From assembly GCF_006716085.1 (NCBI RefSeq), contig NZ_VFON01000001.1:3224001-3288000 (forward strand): a stretch of DNA of 64,000 nucleotides. The letters are read 5' to 3'. Below the pieces are notes generated by a model, which made no database searches, had not been told where the DNA came from, and saw nothing but the letters and a program-made list of their open reading frames with translations. Source of the stretch: Leucobacter komagatae. Its GTDB lineage: Bacteria > Actinomycetota > Actinomycetes > Actinomycetales > Microbacteriaceae. Each line of letters starts with the position of its first letter. Positions within the stretch are counted from its first letter, which is position 1. This document shows, piece after piece, positions 8,981-16,678 of this stretch. The position numbers were made by a program, and so were the translations under genes.

Positions 8981-9108
8981 CGCTGGCGTCAGCCTCGGGT
9001 TCATGGGAGTCTCCAAACTGCCCCTTGAACGTTCCCTGGGCAGCAACTGGGCAGTAGCTGGGAGGCGCAACAACTTCTCTGATTGATTTGTGACGAATCC
9101 GGTCGCAC

Positions 9109-9125
9109 CTACGACCTATTCGTAG
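9109..9125. promoter_or_regulatory. Small inverted repeat upstream of the Asp23 operon
   Basis: CTACGA-CCTAT-TCGTAG is a perfect 6-bp inverted repeat with a 5-nt spacer, 69 nt before the first gene of the stress operon. It could be an operator or a short 5' UTR hairpin. The rest of 8981-9193 holds no gene; CTGGGCAG-like direct repeats sit near 9036-9062. Confidence 0.35.
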
Positions 9126-9193
9126 AGCGACGTTCTTCGCTCGAACAGACGGCGCGGCCGTTCGGGCCACGCCACCAATGAGAGGACACTCTG

Positions 9194-9709
9194 ATGGCTA
9201 CCGAAGAGAAGAACACTAACGCCCCTGCGACTGCCGAGGCCGCTGCCGCCTCACGTTCGGCTCAGGCGCCCGCTACCTCCTCCCGCGTTGACCGAGTGCA
9301 GTTCTCGCACTCGTCAGGCGAAGAAACCCCCTCCGAGGGGCGCACCATCGTCGCAGAGGGCGTCGTCGCAAAGATCGCTGGCATCGCCGCACGCGAGGTC
9401 TCCGGGGTCTACGCGCTCGGCGGCGGCGGGGCGCGCGCCCTCGGCGCGATCAGGGACGCAATGAACGCGACCGACCTCACGCAGGGCGTGAAGGTTGAGG
9501 TCGGTGAGACGCAGGCTGCCGCAGACATCACGATCGTTGTCGACTACCCGGCCCCCATCCAGGAGGTCGCCGAGAACGTGCGCAGCGCCGTCGCGGGCGC
9601 CATTAGCCGCATGGTCGGGCTCGAGGTGGTCGAGGTGAACATCGACGTGAACGATGTCCACCTGCCGAGCGACGACGCTGACGACGACGAAGAGTCGCGC
9701 GTCTCATGA
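9194..9709 (+). CDS. Asp23/Gls24 family envelope stress response protein
   Basis: First gene of the stress operon, 171 residues, with GAGAGGACACTCTG before the ATG. Residues 1-50 are a disordered Ala/Thr/Ser-rich tail. Residues 52-155 form the Asp23 fold, with family features IVAEGVVAKIAGIAAREVSGVYALGG at the start and a valine-rich end (VEVVEVNIDVNDVHLP). A short acidic tail follows. In Firmicutes Asp23 coats the inner face of the membrane through an anchor protein and its loss triggers the cell-wall stress response; a similar scaffolding role is inferred here. The gene overlaps the next one by ATGA. Confidence 0.88.
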   Translation: MATEEKNTNAPATAEAAAASRSAQAPATSSRVDRVQFSHSSGEETPSEGRTIVAEGVVAKIAGIAAREVSGVYALGGGGARALGAIRDAMNATDLTQGVKVEVGETQAAADITIVVDYPAPIQEVAENVRSAVAGAISRMVGLEVVEVNIDVNDVHLPSDDADDDEESRVS

Positions 9710-9897
9710 GCGCCACCGTCACCGGGGCGGCCATAGGCGCTGTGCTCGCCTTCGCGGGGCTCGTGTTCGGGTTCTGGGGCTTCCTGCTCGTCGCGATCCT
9801 TATGGGCCTCGGCGCCCTCGCGGGGCGCGTCGTGTCTGGCGAGCTTGACCTACGGGCACTCGCGGGCGTCTTCACAGGCAGGCGAACCTCGTCATGA
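9706..9897 (+). CDS. Small DUF2273-like membrane protein of the Asp23 operon
   Basis: 63 residues, almost entirely hydrophobic: one long or two short membrane helices (about 5-42) with Gly-rich spacing, then a charged tail ending GRRTSS. Small two-helix proteins of this kind follow asp23 genes in many Gram-positive bacteria and may help anchor Asp23. Its start overlaps the asp23 stop (ATGA) and its stop overlaps the next start (ATGA), so synthesis is tightly coupled. Confidence 0.75.
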   Translation: MSATVTGAAIGAVLAFAGLVFGFWGFLLVAILMGLGALAGRVVSGELDLRALAGVFTGRRTSS

Positions 9898-10280
9898 GCG
9901 CCGCGGCCGTTGAAGCGCCAAGCCGTGCGACGGTCGACCCCCACAGCGACACTCGGGGCGCCATCCGCGTCCAACCAAGAGCGCTTGAAAAAGCAGTCCG
10001 CGAGGCAGCGGCGACGTGTGCAGGGGCGCCGCGTGGCGACGTTCGAGTCGAACTCGCGGAGTGGGGCGGCGCCCTGACGGTTCGGATCGCCACAAAGTTG
10101 CCGATACCCGCGCTCGAACGCACCGAGGCCGTGCTGGCCGAGACACCCATAGTCGAGCGCGTTCGCGCGATGCAGCACGCGCTCGTTCGTGATCTCGCTC
10201 ACCTCACAGGGCGCGACATTCGGCGAGTTTCGGTGACCGTTACTGGCGCGATCATCCCCGAACGAAAGCGGGTGAGATAA
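9894..10280 (+). CDS. Asp23-like small protein of the envelope-stress operon
   Basis: 128 residues, soluble. The middle (about 25-115) alternates hydrophobic beta strands with helices in the order expected of an Asp23/Gls24-like fold, for example VRVELAEWGGALTVRIATKLP and RRVSVTVTGAI. Sequence identity to the operon's first Asp23 is low, so this is a structural inference. It is coupled to both neighbours: ATGA overlap upstream, and its TAA abuts the next ATG. A paralogue making mixed Asp23 assemblies is the simplest reading. Confidence 0.6.
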   Translation: MSAAAVEAPSRATVDPHSDTRGAIRVQPRALEKAVREAAATCAGAPRGDVRVELAEWGGALTVRIATKLPIPALERTEAVLAETPIVERVRAMQHALVRDLAHLTGRDIRRVSVTVTGAIIPERKRVR

Positions 10281-10859
10281 ATGGCACACGATGTCCTCAC
10301 GAGGGTCGTGCGACGGGAGACACACTCACCGCGCACGGTCGCCACGGTCGCCACGCTCGCCGTTGTCGTGGCTCTTGCGGTGTACGTCGGGATCGAGCTC
10401 GTACTGCACCTTCTCGGAGCTGCGCCGCTGCTCGCAAGGCCAGCGGAGGCGCTCGACTGGGTCGCTGCAGCCCCCTTTGAGAGCGCCGGAACGATGGCCA
10501 TGGCAGCTGTCGTCGCTGTGCTCGGCCTCGTGCTCGTCGTGCTTGCGATCACGCCCGGCCGGCGGTCTCGACACGAGATCATGGGGCCTCCCCACGCCGT
10601 CGTCGTGGACAACGGCGTGGTCGCTGCGGCTGTCGCCGACAGGGTACGCCGAGAGCTCGACCTCTCGGCGGGAGGGGCGACCGTTGGCATTGCGCACCGC
10701 AGTGCTGACGTCACCGTGCGGCCCGAGCCCGGCCAGGTGATCGAACCCGCTCGCGTACGTGAGATCGCGGCCGACGAGCTCGCGGGGTACGGCCTCACCC
10801 CGCGCGTGCGGGTTCGAGCGCGCGTGCTCTCGAAAGCGCCGGAGGGAGATACCGCATGA
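10281..10859 (+). CDS. DUF6286-type membrane protein of the Asp23 operon
   Basis: 192 residues. Two membrane helices (about 15-45 and 70-95) are followed by a C-terminal soluble domain (about 110-185) with VRRELDLSAGGATVGIAHRSADVTVRPEP. This is the arrangement of DUF6286 proteins that accompany Asp23 genes in actinobacteria. The cytoplasmic domain probably interacts with Asp23-fold partners. The start directly follows the previous stop codon and the end overlaps the next start (ATGA). Confidence 0.7.
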   Translation: MAHDVLTRVVRRETHSPRTVATVATLAVVVALAVYVGIELVLHLLGAAPLLARPAEALDWVAAAPFESAGTMAMAAVVAVLGLVLVVLAITPGRRSRHEIMGPPHAVVVDNGVVAAAVADRVRRELDLSAGGATVGIAHRSADVTVRPEPGQVIEPARVREIAADELAGYGLTPRVRVRARVLSKAPEGDTA

Positions 10860-11473
10860 ACGCAACGAATCGCGCGGTGAACCGCATCGTGCTGTGCGTC
10901 GTCGGGCTCGCACTCTTCGCCGCAGGAGCGATCACCGCAGCCGCAGCCGTCTCACCGGACGCGCGACGGTTCTGGGAGTCATTCGTTGACGGCGCTGGAA
11001 AGTGGCTCGTCGATACTGACGCGGCAACACGAATTCACGAATCGACGACGCTGAGCTGGCTCTCAGCCGGAGTGCTGGCGCTACTCGTCGTCATCGTCAC
11101 CGTGGCCGTCATCATCGTTCTCCGGCTCGGCGGGGGTCGCAGCAGCACCGTGACCCGATCTGAGGCGATCGACGGCGCGATTGGCCCCGTGACGGTGTTG
11201 CAGGGGTTCGCGCAGGACGCGCTCGGAGAATCGCTTCACCGCGACGAGAGCATCCTCGCCGCGAAGGTCACCACGAGCCGTATCCGGGGGGAAGACGTGC
11301 TGCACGTCGCTGTGACCCCAAGACAAAACGCGTCACCCATCATCACTGCACGGACAGTGACGACACTCGTCGACAACCTCGCCAGGTTGACCGGAGCTAA
11401 GACTCCGACCTTCGTGTCGATACACGCGGGCCTGCGGTCGAAGCTCGCCGCAGACCAGGCTAGGGTGCGCTAG
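10856..11473 (+). CDS. AmaP-like membrane anchor protein of the Asp23 operon
   Basis: 205 residues with two helices (about 10-32 and 65-90) separated by a short external segment, then a cytoplasmic domain of about 110 residues (ITARTVTTLVDNLARLTGAKTPTFVSIH). The topology matches alkaline-shock membrane anchors (AmaP), which tether Asp23 to the membrane. It overlaps DUF6286 by ATGA and is followed after 40 nt by a small gene with a GGGAGAGGAAG ribosome-binding site. Assignment as the anchor is an inference from topology and operon position. Confidence 0.65.
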   Translation: MNATNRAVNRIVLCVVGLALFAAGAITAAAAVSPDARRFWESFVDGAGKWLVDTDAATRIHESTTLSWLSAGVLALLVVIVTVAVIIVLRLGGGRSSTVTRSEAIDGAIGPVTVLQGFAQDALGESLHRDESILAAKVTTSRIRGEDVLHVAVTPRQNASPIITARTVTTLVDNLARLTGAKTPTFVSIHAGLRSKLAADQARVR

Positions 11474-11513
11474 CCCCGTTCGGCGGGGAACGGCGCTGAG
11501 GGAGAGGAAGAGC

Positions 11514-11729
11514 ATGTTGAAGAACTTGATGATCGTCGCAGTGATTGGTGCGGCGGCCTACTGGGTCGGCGTGGAGTCAGCCAAGTCGCGAGGCAAGAAC
11601 TACGAAGATCTTCGCCATCAGATCGAACGCTTGTGGACGAGCCCGGAAGCGACGAAAGCGCGGAAGAAGCGGGCGAAGAAGGCGCAGCGTCTCATGAAGA
11701 AAGCCCAGAAGCGGGTGCTGAGCGCGTAG
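11514..11729 (+). CDS. Small membrane protein with a basic cytoplasmic tail
   Basis: 71 residues starting at ATG 11514 behind GAGAGGAAG. An N-terminal helix (about 4-20) is followed by a highly basic, coiled-coil-prone tail rich in Lys, Arg and Ala (about 25-68, with repeated KKA/KKR runs). The tail could contact membrane lipids, DNA or acidic Asp23 tails. It belongs to the stress operon by spacing and direction. I know no characterised homologue. Confidence 0.65.
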   Translation: MLKNLMIVAVIGAAAYWVGVESAKSRGKNYEDLRHQIERLWTSPEATKARKKRAKKAQRLMKKAQKRVLSA

Positions 11730-11787
11730 CGCCGGTACCCGCGTCTCACCCATCACCATCACTACCACCACCAAACAGGAGGACACG

Positions 11788-11856
11788 ATGAGCGCAGGAG
11801 ACAAGATCAAAGCCCCGGGTGCGCTTGAAGCCGTCACGGACACGTTTACGGACTAA
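11788..11856 (+). pseudogene. CsbD-like remnant, 22 codons with an intact ribosome-binding site
   Basis: A strong Shine-Dalgarno CAGGAGGA precedes an ATG whose product begins MSAGDKIK, the typical opening of CsbD-family stress proteins, and ends TDTFTD before TAA. Normal CsbD proteins are about 55-70 residues with a long Lys/Ala/Glu-rich middle. Here the middle is absent, as if an in-frame internal deletion joined the two ends. CsbD genes commonly accompany Asp23 operons, which supports the reading. It could still be expressed as a 22-residue peptide. Confidence 0.5.
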
Positions 11857-11892
11857 CGCGCTCGGGGCGAGGCTCAAACAGCCCCACCCCGA

Positions 11893-11931
11893 GGTCGCCT
11901 TGGCTGTGGAATCCCCACAGCCAAGGCGACC
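11893..11931 (+). terminator. 17-bp perfect inverted repeat between the Asp23 operon and the sigma gene
   Basis: GGTCGCCTTGGCTGTGG (11893-11909), a 5-nt loop AATCC, then the exact complement (11915-11931). It is very stable, has no T tract, and lies 36 nt after the CsbD-like remnant. It probably ends or attenuates the long Asp23 transcript before the sigma factor operon. Confidence 0.6.
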
Positions 11932-12062
11932 AGAACAGCTTCGATATACGGAAACAGACAAACTCAGGCCCACTGAACGGTCGCCTACCGAGGATGGACA
12001 TAGCAGCTTTCGGGCCGCACACAGACTCCGCAGAACGGCCAGCGCCACGAGGGGAGCGATGG

Positions 12063-12629
12063 ATGAGGGAAGAGCAGCACCGCGATGAGTTCGCTGCGGC
12101 CACCGACAGGATCCTCGCCGGGCGCGCTGCTGACGGAGACGCCGAGGCATTCGCCGCGCTCGTGCGAAGATACGCGCCCATGATGAGCGCCTACGCCAGG
12201 CGAATCTTGCCGGGTACATCCGAAATCGATGATGTCGTCCAGGAGACGTTCATCACCGCGTGGGAGCAGCTGTCAACCCTTGAGCGCCCGGAACAGGTGA
12301 AGAGCTGGCTCATGAGAATCACGAGCCGGAAAGCGATCGACCGAATCAGGGCAACCAAAGTACACTCCGATTTCCAGGAGGTGGAGATCTCGGTGCCGCA
12401 GGCATCGGACCCGCCCCGCCGCGCTGAAGCTAGCGCGGGGGTTGCGGCGCTCGGCGAGGCGCTCGGCGAACTGCCTGATCGTGAACGTCAGTGCTGGGTG
12501 CTCCGAGAAATCGGCGGCCACAGCTACGAGGAGATCTCTGAGGAACTCGGGATCCCGCTTTCCACGGTGCGCGGGCAACTCGCGCGCGCCCGCAAACACA
12601 TTATTGTTCGAATGGAGGAGTGGCGATGA
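12063..12629 (+). CDS. ECF-type RNA polymerase sigma factor
   Basis: 188 residues from ATG 12063, chosen because GAGGGGAG lies about 6 nt upstream; the earlier ATG at 11994 has no such site. Region 2 spans about 18-85 (EAFAALVRRYAPMMSAYARRIL, EIDDVVQETFITAWEQL) and region 4 about 125-180 (LGELPDRERQCWVLREI, then the helix-turn-helix YEEISEELGIPLSTVRGQLARAR). The gene starts a three-gene coupled set with two Asp23-like or hypothetical proteins and lies just after the Asp23 operon, so it probably directs transcription of that stress locus. No canonical zinc-binding anti-sigma factor is encoded beside it. Confidence 0.88.
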   Translation: MREEQHRDEFAAATDRILAGRAADGDAEAFAALVRRYAPMMSAYARRILPGTSEIDDVVQETFITAWEQLSTLERPEQVKSWLMRITSRKAIDRIRATKVHSDFQEVEISVPQASDPPRRAEASAGVAALGEALGELPDRERQCWVLREIGGHSYEEISEELGIPLSTVRGQLARARKHIIVRMEEWR

Positions 12630-13240
12630 ATGCTTCGGACCATCGCGAGCTCCTCGGGCTAGGCCCCGAAGATCTTGATGGGTTTACCATCGAGGAGCTC
12701 TCCGACTACATGGAGGCGAACCGCACGCCCCCTGATTCACGCATAGAACAGTCAGCGGGTTGCCAGCTCGCCCTCGACGCACTTGAACGGTTGAAACGGG
12801 TAACACCCAGGTTGCTCGAAGCCGACGCGGCGGCCGCGCCGCCGATCGACGAGGGGTGGGTGCAGGGAGTGCTCGCGGGCCTCCGGCTCGACGCCCGGGC
12901 CGGGCGACGGATGCCCCTTGCGTCGTCAGCCACCAACGCCGACATCGGGATCACGGAGGGCGCCCTCAGAGCCATCGTTCGCAGCGCCGAACGAGTCGTG
13001 CCGGGAGTGTTCATTGGGAAGTGTGGGTTTCAAGGCGACATCACCGAGATCGGCGCCGCCGCCCGCGTAACCGTGGAGCTCAGTGTGCCGTTTGGGACAT
13101 CGATTCCCCTGGCCGCCCGGGCCATTCGCGACGCGATTCACACGCGACTCGCGACCCACACAACACTGCGTATTGAGGGCGTGGACGTCGCTGTGCACGA
13201 CATCCACCACATCCCACACCAGACAGAGAACGGACCATGA
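12626..13240 (+). CDS. Putative soluble anti-sigma-like protein with Asp23-like C-terminal domain
   Basis: 204 residues; the ATG overlaps the sigma stop (ATGA) and AGGAG lies upstream. Residues about 10-60 are helical and sit where an anti-sigma domain would be (LDGFTIEELSDYMEANR, then a helix with QLALDALERL), but there is no HxxxCxxC zinc motif and no membrane helix. Residues about 100-200 have an Asp23-like strand-helix order (NADIGITEGALRAIVRSAERVVPGVF-type opening, VTVELSVPFG, LRIEGVDVAVHDIHH). This combination suggests a regulator tying sigma activity to Asp23-type assembly. That role is inferred only from position and domains. Confidence 0.55.
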   Translation: MNASDHRELLGLGPEDLDGFTIEELSDYMEANRTPPDSRIEQSAGCQLALDALERLKRVTPRLLEADAAAAPPIDEGWVQGVLAGLRLDARAGRRMPLASSATNADIGITEGALRAIVRSAERVVPGVFIGKCGFQGDITEIGAAARVTVELSVPFGTSIPLAARAIRDAIHTRLATHTTLRIEGVDVAVHDIHHIPHQTENGP

Positions 13241-13590
13241 GTCAGGCACTTGAAGAACCCCTAGAACAAGCCCTTGAGCGCGCCATACGAGACGTGCCCG
13301 GGGTAACTGCTGTATTTCGGGCCGGGTCACCGCTCGGGAAGGTTATCGAGGCAAGCGGCGAACTGCTGCGCGGCGAGCGGCGCCCTGGCTCGCTCGTGAA
13401 GGTCTCACGCACCGACGATGTTGTTGTCGCGATTGAAGTCGAGCTCGGGGTGAGCTCAGAAGCCAGCAGCGTGGATACCCTCGAGCGCGTCTACGCCGCT
13501 GTACTGGTGCTGTTGAGCACGCAGGGTCTCGAGCCCGGGCTCATTCGGCTGACGGTTGTGCACATCAGTGGCGAGGGCGCGGGGCTGTAG
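13237..13590 (+). CDS. Small Asp23-locus protein, third gene of the sigma operon
   Basis: 117 residues, soluble, coupled to the preceding gene by ATGA. It opens with a helix rich in Glu and Leu, then IRDVPGVTAVFRAGSP and a set of strands (VKVSRTDDVVVAIEVELGVSSEA, LIRLTVVHI) separated by a helix. The VPGV segment and strand pattern resemble a shortened Asp23-like domain. No catalytic motif is visible. Its consistent coupling with the sigma factor suggests a regulatory or structural role in the same stress response. Confidence 0.55.
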   Translation: MSQALEEPLEQALERAIRDVPGVTAVFRAGSPLGKVIEASGELLRGERRPGSLVKVSRTDDVVVAIEVELGVSSEASSVDTLERVYAAVLVLLSTQGLEPGLIRLTVVHISGEGAGL

Positions 13591-13651
13591 GGCTGCGCCC
13601 TCGAGGCCTCGGGGGCCTCGGCGCCCAGTCAGCTCGCGTAACATTGACGCA

Positions 13652-15181
13652 ATGACCGAGACACCCGCTGAGGCAACGCCCGACGAGAGCGCAATCGACC
13701 CCGCGGACCTCGAAACAGCGCTGCGCGTGATCGCTGCGGCATCGAAGCTGCCGAGCGAGCACGCCGACGTCGTGGCGATCCGGCGCGCGACGTCAGCGAT
13801 GTACAAAGCGGCGAAGAGCGAGCGGCGCCGGGTGCAGCGCAACGAGATCGCTGAGGCGAACCGCGCGGTGATCGAAGCGACCGCGACGGGTGCGCCCGAC
13901 CGGATCGATGACGAAACCCGCGGCCTCACCCTCGCCGCGACGTCGGAGGCGAAGTACGTGGGCGAACTGCGCAAGGCGCAGGCCTGCTACATCTGCAAGC
14001 AGCCGTACACGAAGGTCGAGTCGTTTTACCACCAGCTCTGCCCGAGCTGCGCCGAGTTCAGCCACGGCAAGCGCAACGCCCGCACCGACCTCACCGGCAA
14101 GCGCGCGCTGCTCACCGGCGGGCGCGCGAAGATCGGAATGCACATCGCGCTCAGGCTGCTGCGGGACGGCGCGCACACGACGATCACGACCCGCTTCCCG
14201 CGCGACGCCGCGCGCAGGTTCGCGTCGCTGCCGGACTCGGCCGACTGGATCGACCGCCTCCGAATCGTCGGCATCGACCTGCGCGACCCCTCGCAGGTTG
14301 TCAGGCTCGCGGATTCCGTCGCTGCCCGCGGACCGCTCGACATCCTCATCAACAACGCGGCGCAGACCGTGCGCCGGTCGCCCGGATCGTACTCGCTGCT
14401 CGCCGACGCCGAGTCGCAGCCGCTGCCCGCAGGCGTCTTCCCCGAGACCGAGTCGCTCGGCCACCCGGCCGAGCTGCACCCGCGCGCGCTGCAGTCGTCG
14501 GTCGGGGCCGACGGCGCCGTCTCACTCGATACGTTCTCGCCGGCGCTCCTCACGGGCACGGTCGCCGCGGGAATTGAACAGGGCCGCAGCGCCGATGACC
14601 TCACGGCGCTCGCGATGGCCGCCGGATCCTCCTCCCTCGAGAAGCACGCCGACGGTTCGGCGATCGACGCGGGCGGCCTCGTGCCCGACGTTGCCCACGT
14701 GAACAGCTGGGTACAGCACGTCCAAGAGGTCGACCCGATCGAGATGCTCGAGGTGCAGCTGTGCAACTCGACGGCGCCCTTCATTCTCATCAGCCGACTG
14801 CGCGCCTCGATGGCCGCGTCGCCCGCTCGCCGTACCTACGTCGTGAACGTCTCCGCGATGGAGGGGCAGTTCTCTCGCAAGTACAAGGGCCCGGGCCACC
14901 CCCACACGAACATGGCGAAGGCCGCTCTGAACATGCTCACCCGCACGAGCGCGGAGGAGATGTTCGAGACCGACGGCATCCTCATGACCGCCGTCGACAC
15001 CGGGTGGATCACCGACGAGCGCCCGCACTACACGAAGGTGCGCCTGGCCGAAGAAGGCTTCCACGCCCCGCTCGACCTCGTCGACGGCGCCGCCCGCGTG
15101 TACGACCCGATCGTGCGCGGCGAGGCAGGCGAAGACCTCTACGGCTGCTTCGTGAAGGACTACGAGCCGAGCGCCTGGTAG
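13652..15181 (+). CDS. SDR-family oxidoreductase-like protein with Cys4 zinc motif
   Basis: 509 residues from ATG 13652, which has TAACAT (13639-13644) 7 nt upstream and no Shine-Dalgarno, so it is probably leaderless. Residues 1-105 are helical and charged; 112-133 carry Cys-x2-Cys-x14-Cys-x2-Cys, a likely zinc site; the rest is an SDR Rossmann domain with LTGGRAKIG (154-162), NNAAQT (234-239) and NVSAMEG. The usual YxxxK reads HTNMAKAAL: Lys423 is kept but position 419, normally the catalytic Tyr, is Thr. An insertion of about 100 residues (250-350) follows the NNAA motif. At twice normal SDR length and lacking the Tyr, it may use a different proton donor or be a binding protein. Confidence 0.75.
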   Translation: MTETPAEATPDESAIDPADLETALRVIAAASKLPSEHADVVAIRRATSAMYKAAKSERRRVQRNEIAEANRAVIEATATGAPDRIDDETRGLTLAATSEAKYVGELRKAQACYICKQPYTKVESFYHQLCPSCAEFSHGKRNARTDLTGKRALLTGGRAKIGMHIALRLLRDGAHTTITTRFPRDAARRFASLPDSADWIDRLRIVGIDLRDPSQVVRLADSVAARGPLDILINNAAQTVRRSPGSYSLLADAESQPLPAGVFPETESLGHPAELHPRALQSSVGADGAVSLDTFSPALLTGTVAAGIEQGRSADDLTALAMAAGSSSLEKHADGSAIDAGGLVPDVAHVNSWVQHVQEVDPIEMLEVQLCNSTAPFILISRLRASMAASPARRTYVVNVSAMEGQFSRKYKGPGHPHTNMAKAALNMLTRTSAEEMFETDGILMTAVDTGWITDERPHYTKVRLAEEGFHAPLDLVDGAARVYDPIVRGEAGEDLYGCFVKDYEPSAW

Positions 15182-15232
15182 ACCGCCGCGTTTTCCCACG
15201 TTGAGCGGCGCGCGGTAGGGAATAATGTGACT

Positions 15233-15907
15233 ATGCACGCCGCGTCCCGCCTCCCGCACGTCGTGCGGGGGACGACAGCGGCGGCGGTCGCGACATTCGT
15301 CGCACTGTTCTCGCACGTGCTCGCCGGCGGCGCGATGCCCGAGCCGCTCGGCATCTGCGTGCCGTTCGTGCTCTCGCTGCTCGTGAGCGTGCTGCTCGCG
15401 GGCCGCAAGCTGTCGCTCACGAGGCTGTCGCTGTCGGTGATCGCGAGCCAGACACTGTTCCACACCCTCTTCGTGCTCGGTGCGCCGAGCGCGGGCGGTG
15501 CTGGCGCCGGGGCCGCCGGCGGAGCGGTGATGAGCGGCCACCAGCACCACGGGCAGATGATGATGCCTCCTGCAGCCGGTTCATCTGCGATGACCGACCA
15601 CACCGCGATGCTCATCCAGGGCGACGCCGTCATGTGGCTCTCGCACCTCGCTGGCGCCGCGGTGACGATCCTCTTCCTCTACCGCGGTGAGCAGACGATC
15701 CACCAGCTCCGAGCGCTCGCCGAGCGATTCATCGCGTGGGCGCAGCACGGCCTCGCGGCCCCGCTGCGCGTGCCCGCCGTGTTCCGCGAGTTGCCGGGGC
15801 GCACGGGGCAGCCCACCACGACCGCCGGCTGGGCGGTACTCACCCAGCTCACCGCGTCAACGCGCAGCCTTCGCGGGCCACCCGCAGTGCCAGGGATCGC
15901 CAGCTAG
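15233..15907 (+). CDS. Four-helix membrane protein with His/Met-rich external loop
   Basis: 224 residues (GTG at 15227 would add two). Helices lie at about 10-30, 35-55, 62-85 and 130-150. Between helices 3 and 4 a loop contains GHQHHGQMMMP, a dense His/Met cluster typical of copper-binding segments. The C-terminal part is cytoplasmic and basic. The next two genes encode a PCuAC copper chaperone and a PepSY membrane protein, so a role in copper uptake or delivery is likely. I do not recognise a named family. Confidence 0.65.
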   Translation: MHAASRLPHVVRGTTAAAVATFVALFSHVLAGGAMPEPLGICVPFVLSLLVSVLLAGRKLSLTRLSLSVIASQTLFHTLFVLGAPSAGGAGAGAAGGAVMSGHQHHGQMMMPPAAGSSAMTDHTAMLIQGDAVMWLSHLAGAAVTILFLYRGEQTIHQLRALAERFIAWAQHGLAAPLRVPAVFRELPGRTGQPTTTAGWAVLTQLTASTRSLRGPPAVPGIAS

Positions 15908-16055
15908 CACCGCCCGACTTCGGGCCGGCCGGTGCGGCCCCGGCGACCCCTCTCAGCATTTCCAACCACTGCCGCTCGGTTCTTCCGGAGCGGCGCCCGG
16001 CCTGCGCCGATTTCGTGTGCGCGGCCGGAGAATTTGCATGCTTGAAAGGCACACA

Positions 16056-16670
16056 ATGTTGAACACTCATATTCGCGCGACCCGTTTTACTGTGGCGTGT
16101 GGCATCGCGCTCCTCGCACTCACCGGGTGCTCGGCCGGCGAGGCCGCGACCGGCTCCGGCATACACGCCGGGGAACACTCCGGTGAGGCCGGCGCGCACC
16201 CCGCGGCTGACTCTGTGACGATCGAGGAGGCCTGGGTCAAGTCGGCTGAGCAGGGCGAGATGACGGCCGCTTTCGGCCTGCTGAAGAACTCGAGCGAGAC
16301 CGACGCAAACATCGTCTCGGTCACCTCGACCGCGTCACCGATGATGGAACTGCACGAGACCGTCGCGAACGAGTCGGGCCAGATGGTGATGCGCGAGGTC
16401 GAGGGCGGCTTCGTCATCCCAGCCAAGGGGCAGTTCAGCCTCGAGCCCGCGGGCAACCACATCATGATCATGGGGCTGCCGAAGGCAGTGACCGCGGGCG
16501 AAGACATCACGTTCACGCTCGAGTTCGCTGACGGCTCGAAGCTCGACTTCACCGCGATCGTGAAGGACTACGCGGGCGCCAACGAGAACTACGAGGGCGA
16601 CCACGGTAGCCACGACGCGCACGGCGGGGCCGAGGAGCACGCTGAGCACGACGCGCACAGCGGGCACTGA
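16056..16670 (+). CDS. Copper chaperone PCu(A)C lipoprotein
   Basis: 204 residues from ATG 16056 with GAAAGG 8 nt upstream. A signal peptide ends in the lipobox LTGC (Cys about 27), giving a membrane-anchored extracytoplasmic protein. The PCuAC domain (about 50-165) has the copper ligands in order: MMELHETV, then VMREVEGGF, then GNHIMIMGL. The tail is very His-rich (HGSHDAHGGAEEHAEHDAH), adding a likely metal-buffering arm. PCuAC proteins pass Cu(I) to cytochrome oxidase or membrane transporters. It sits between two membrane proteins of the same set. Region 15908-16055 upstream has no gene. Confidence 0.88.
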   Translation: MLNTHIRATRFTVACGIALLALTGCSAGEAATGSGIHAGEHSGEAGAHPAADSVTIEEAWVKSAEQGEMTAAFGLLKNSSETDANIVSVTSTASPMMELHETVANESGQMVMREVEGGFVIPAKGQFSLEPAGNHIMIMGLPKAVTAGEDITFTLEFADGSKLDFTAIVKDYAGANENYEGDHGSHDAHGGAEEHAEHDAHSGH

Positions 16671-16678
16671 GGATCGCG

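Noticed and set aside
11819..12088. Open frame of 89 codons over the 17-bp inverted repeat
   Set aside because: Overlaps the hairpin and the sigma start, and the translation is low complexity without family resemblance.
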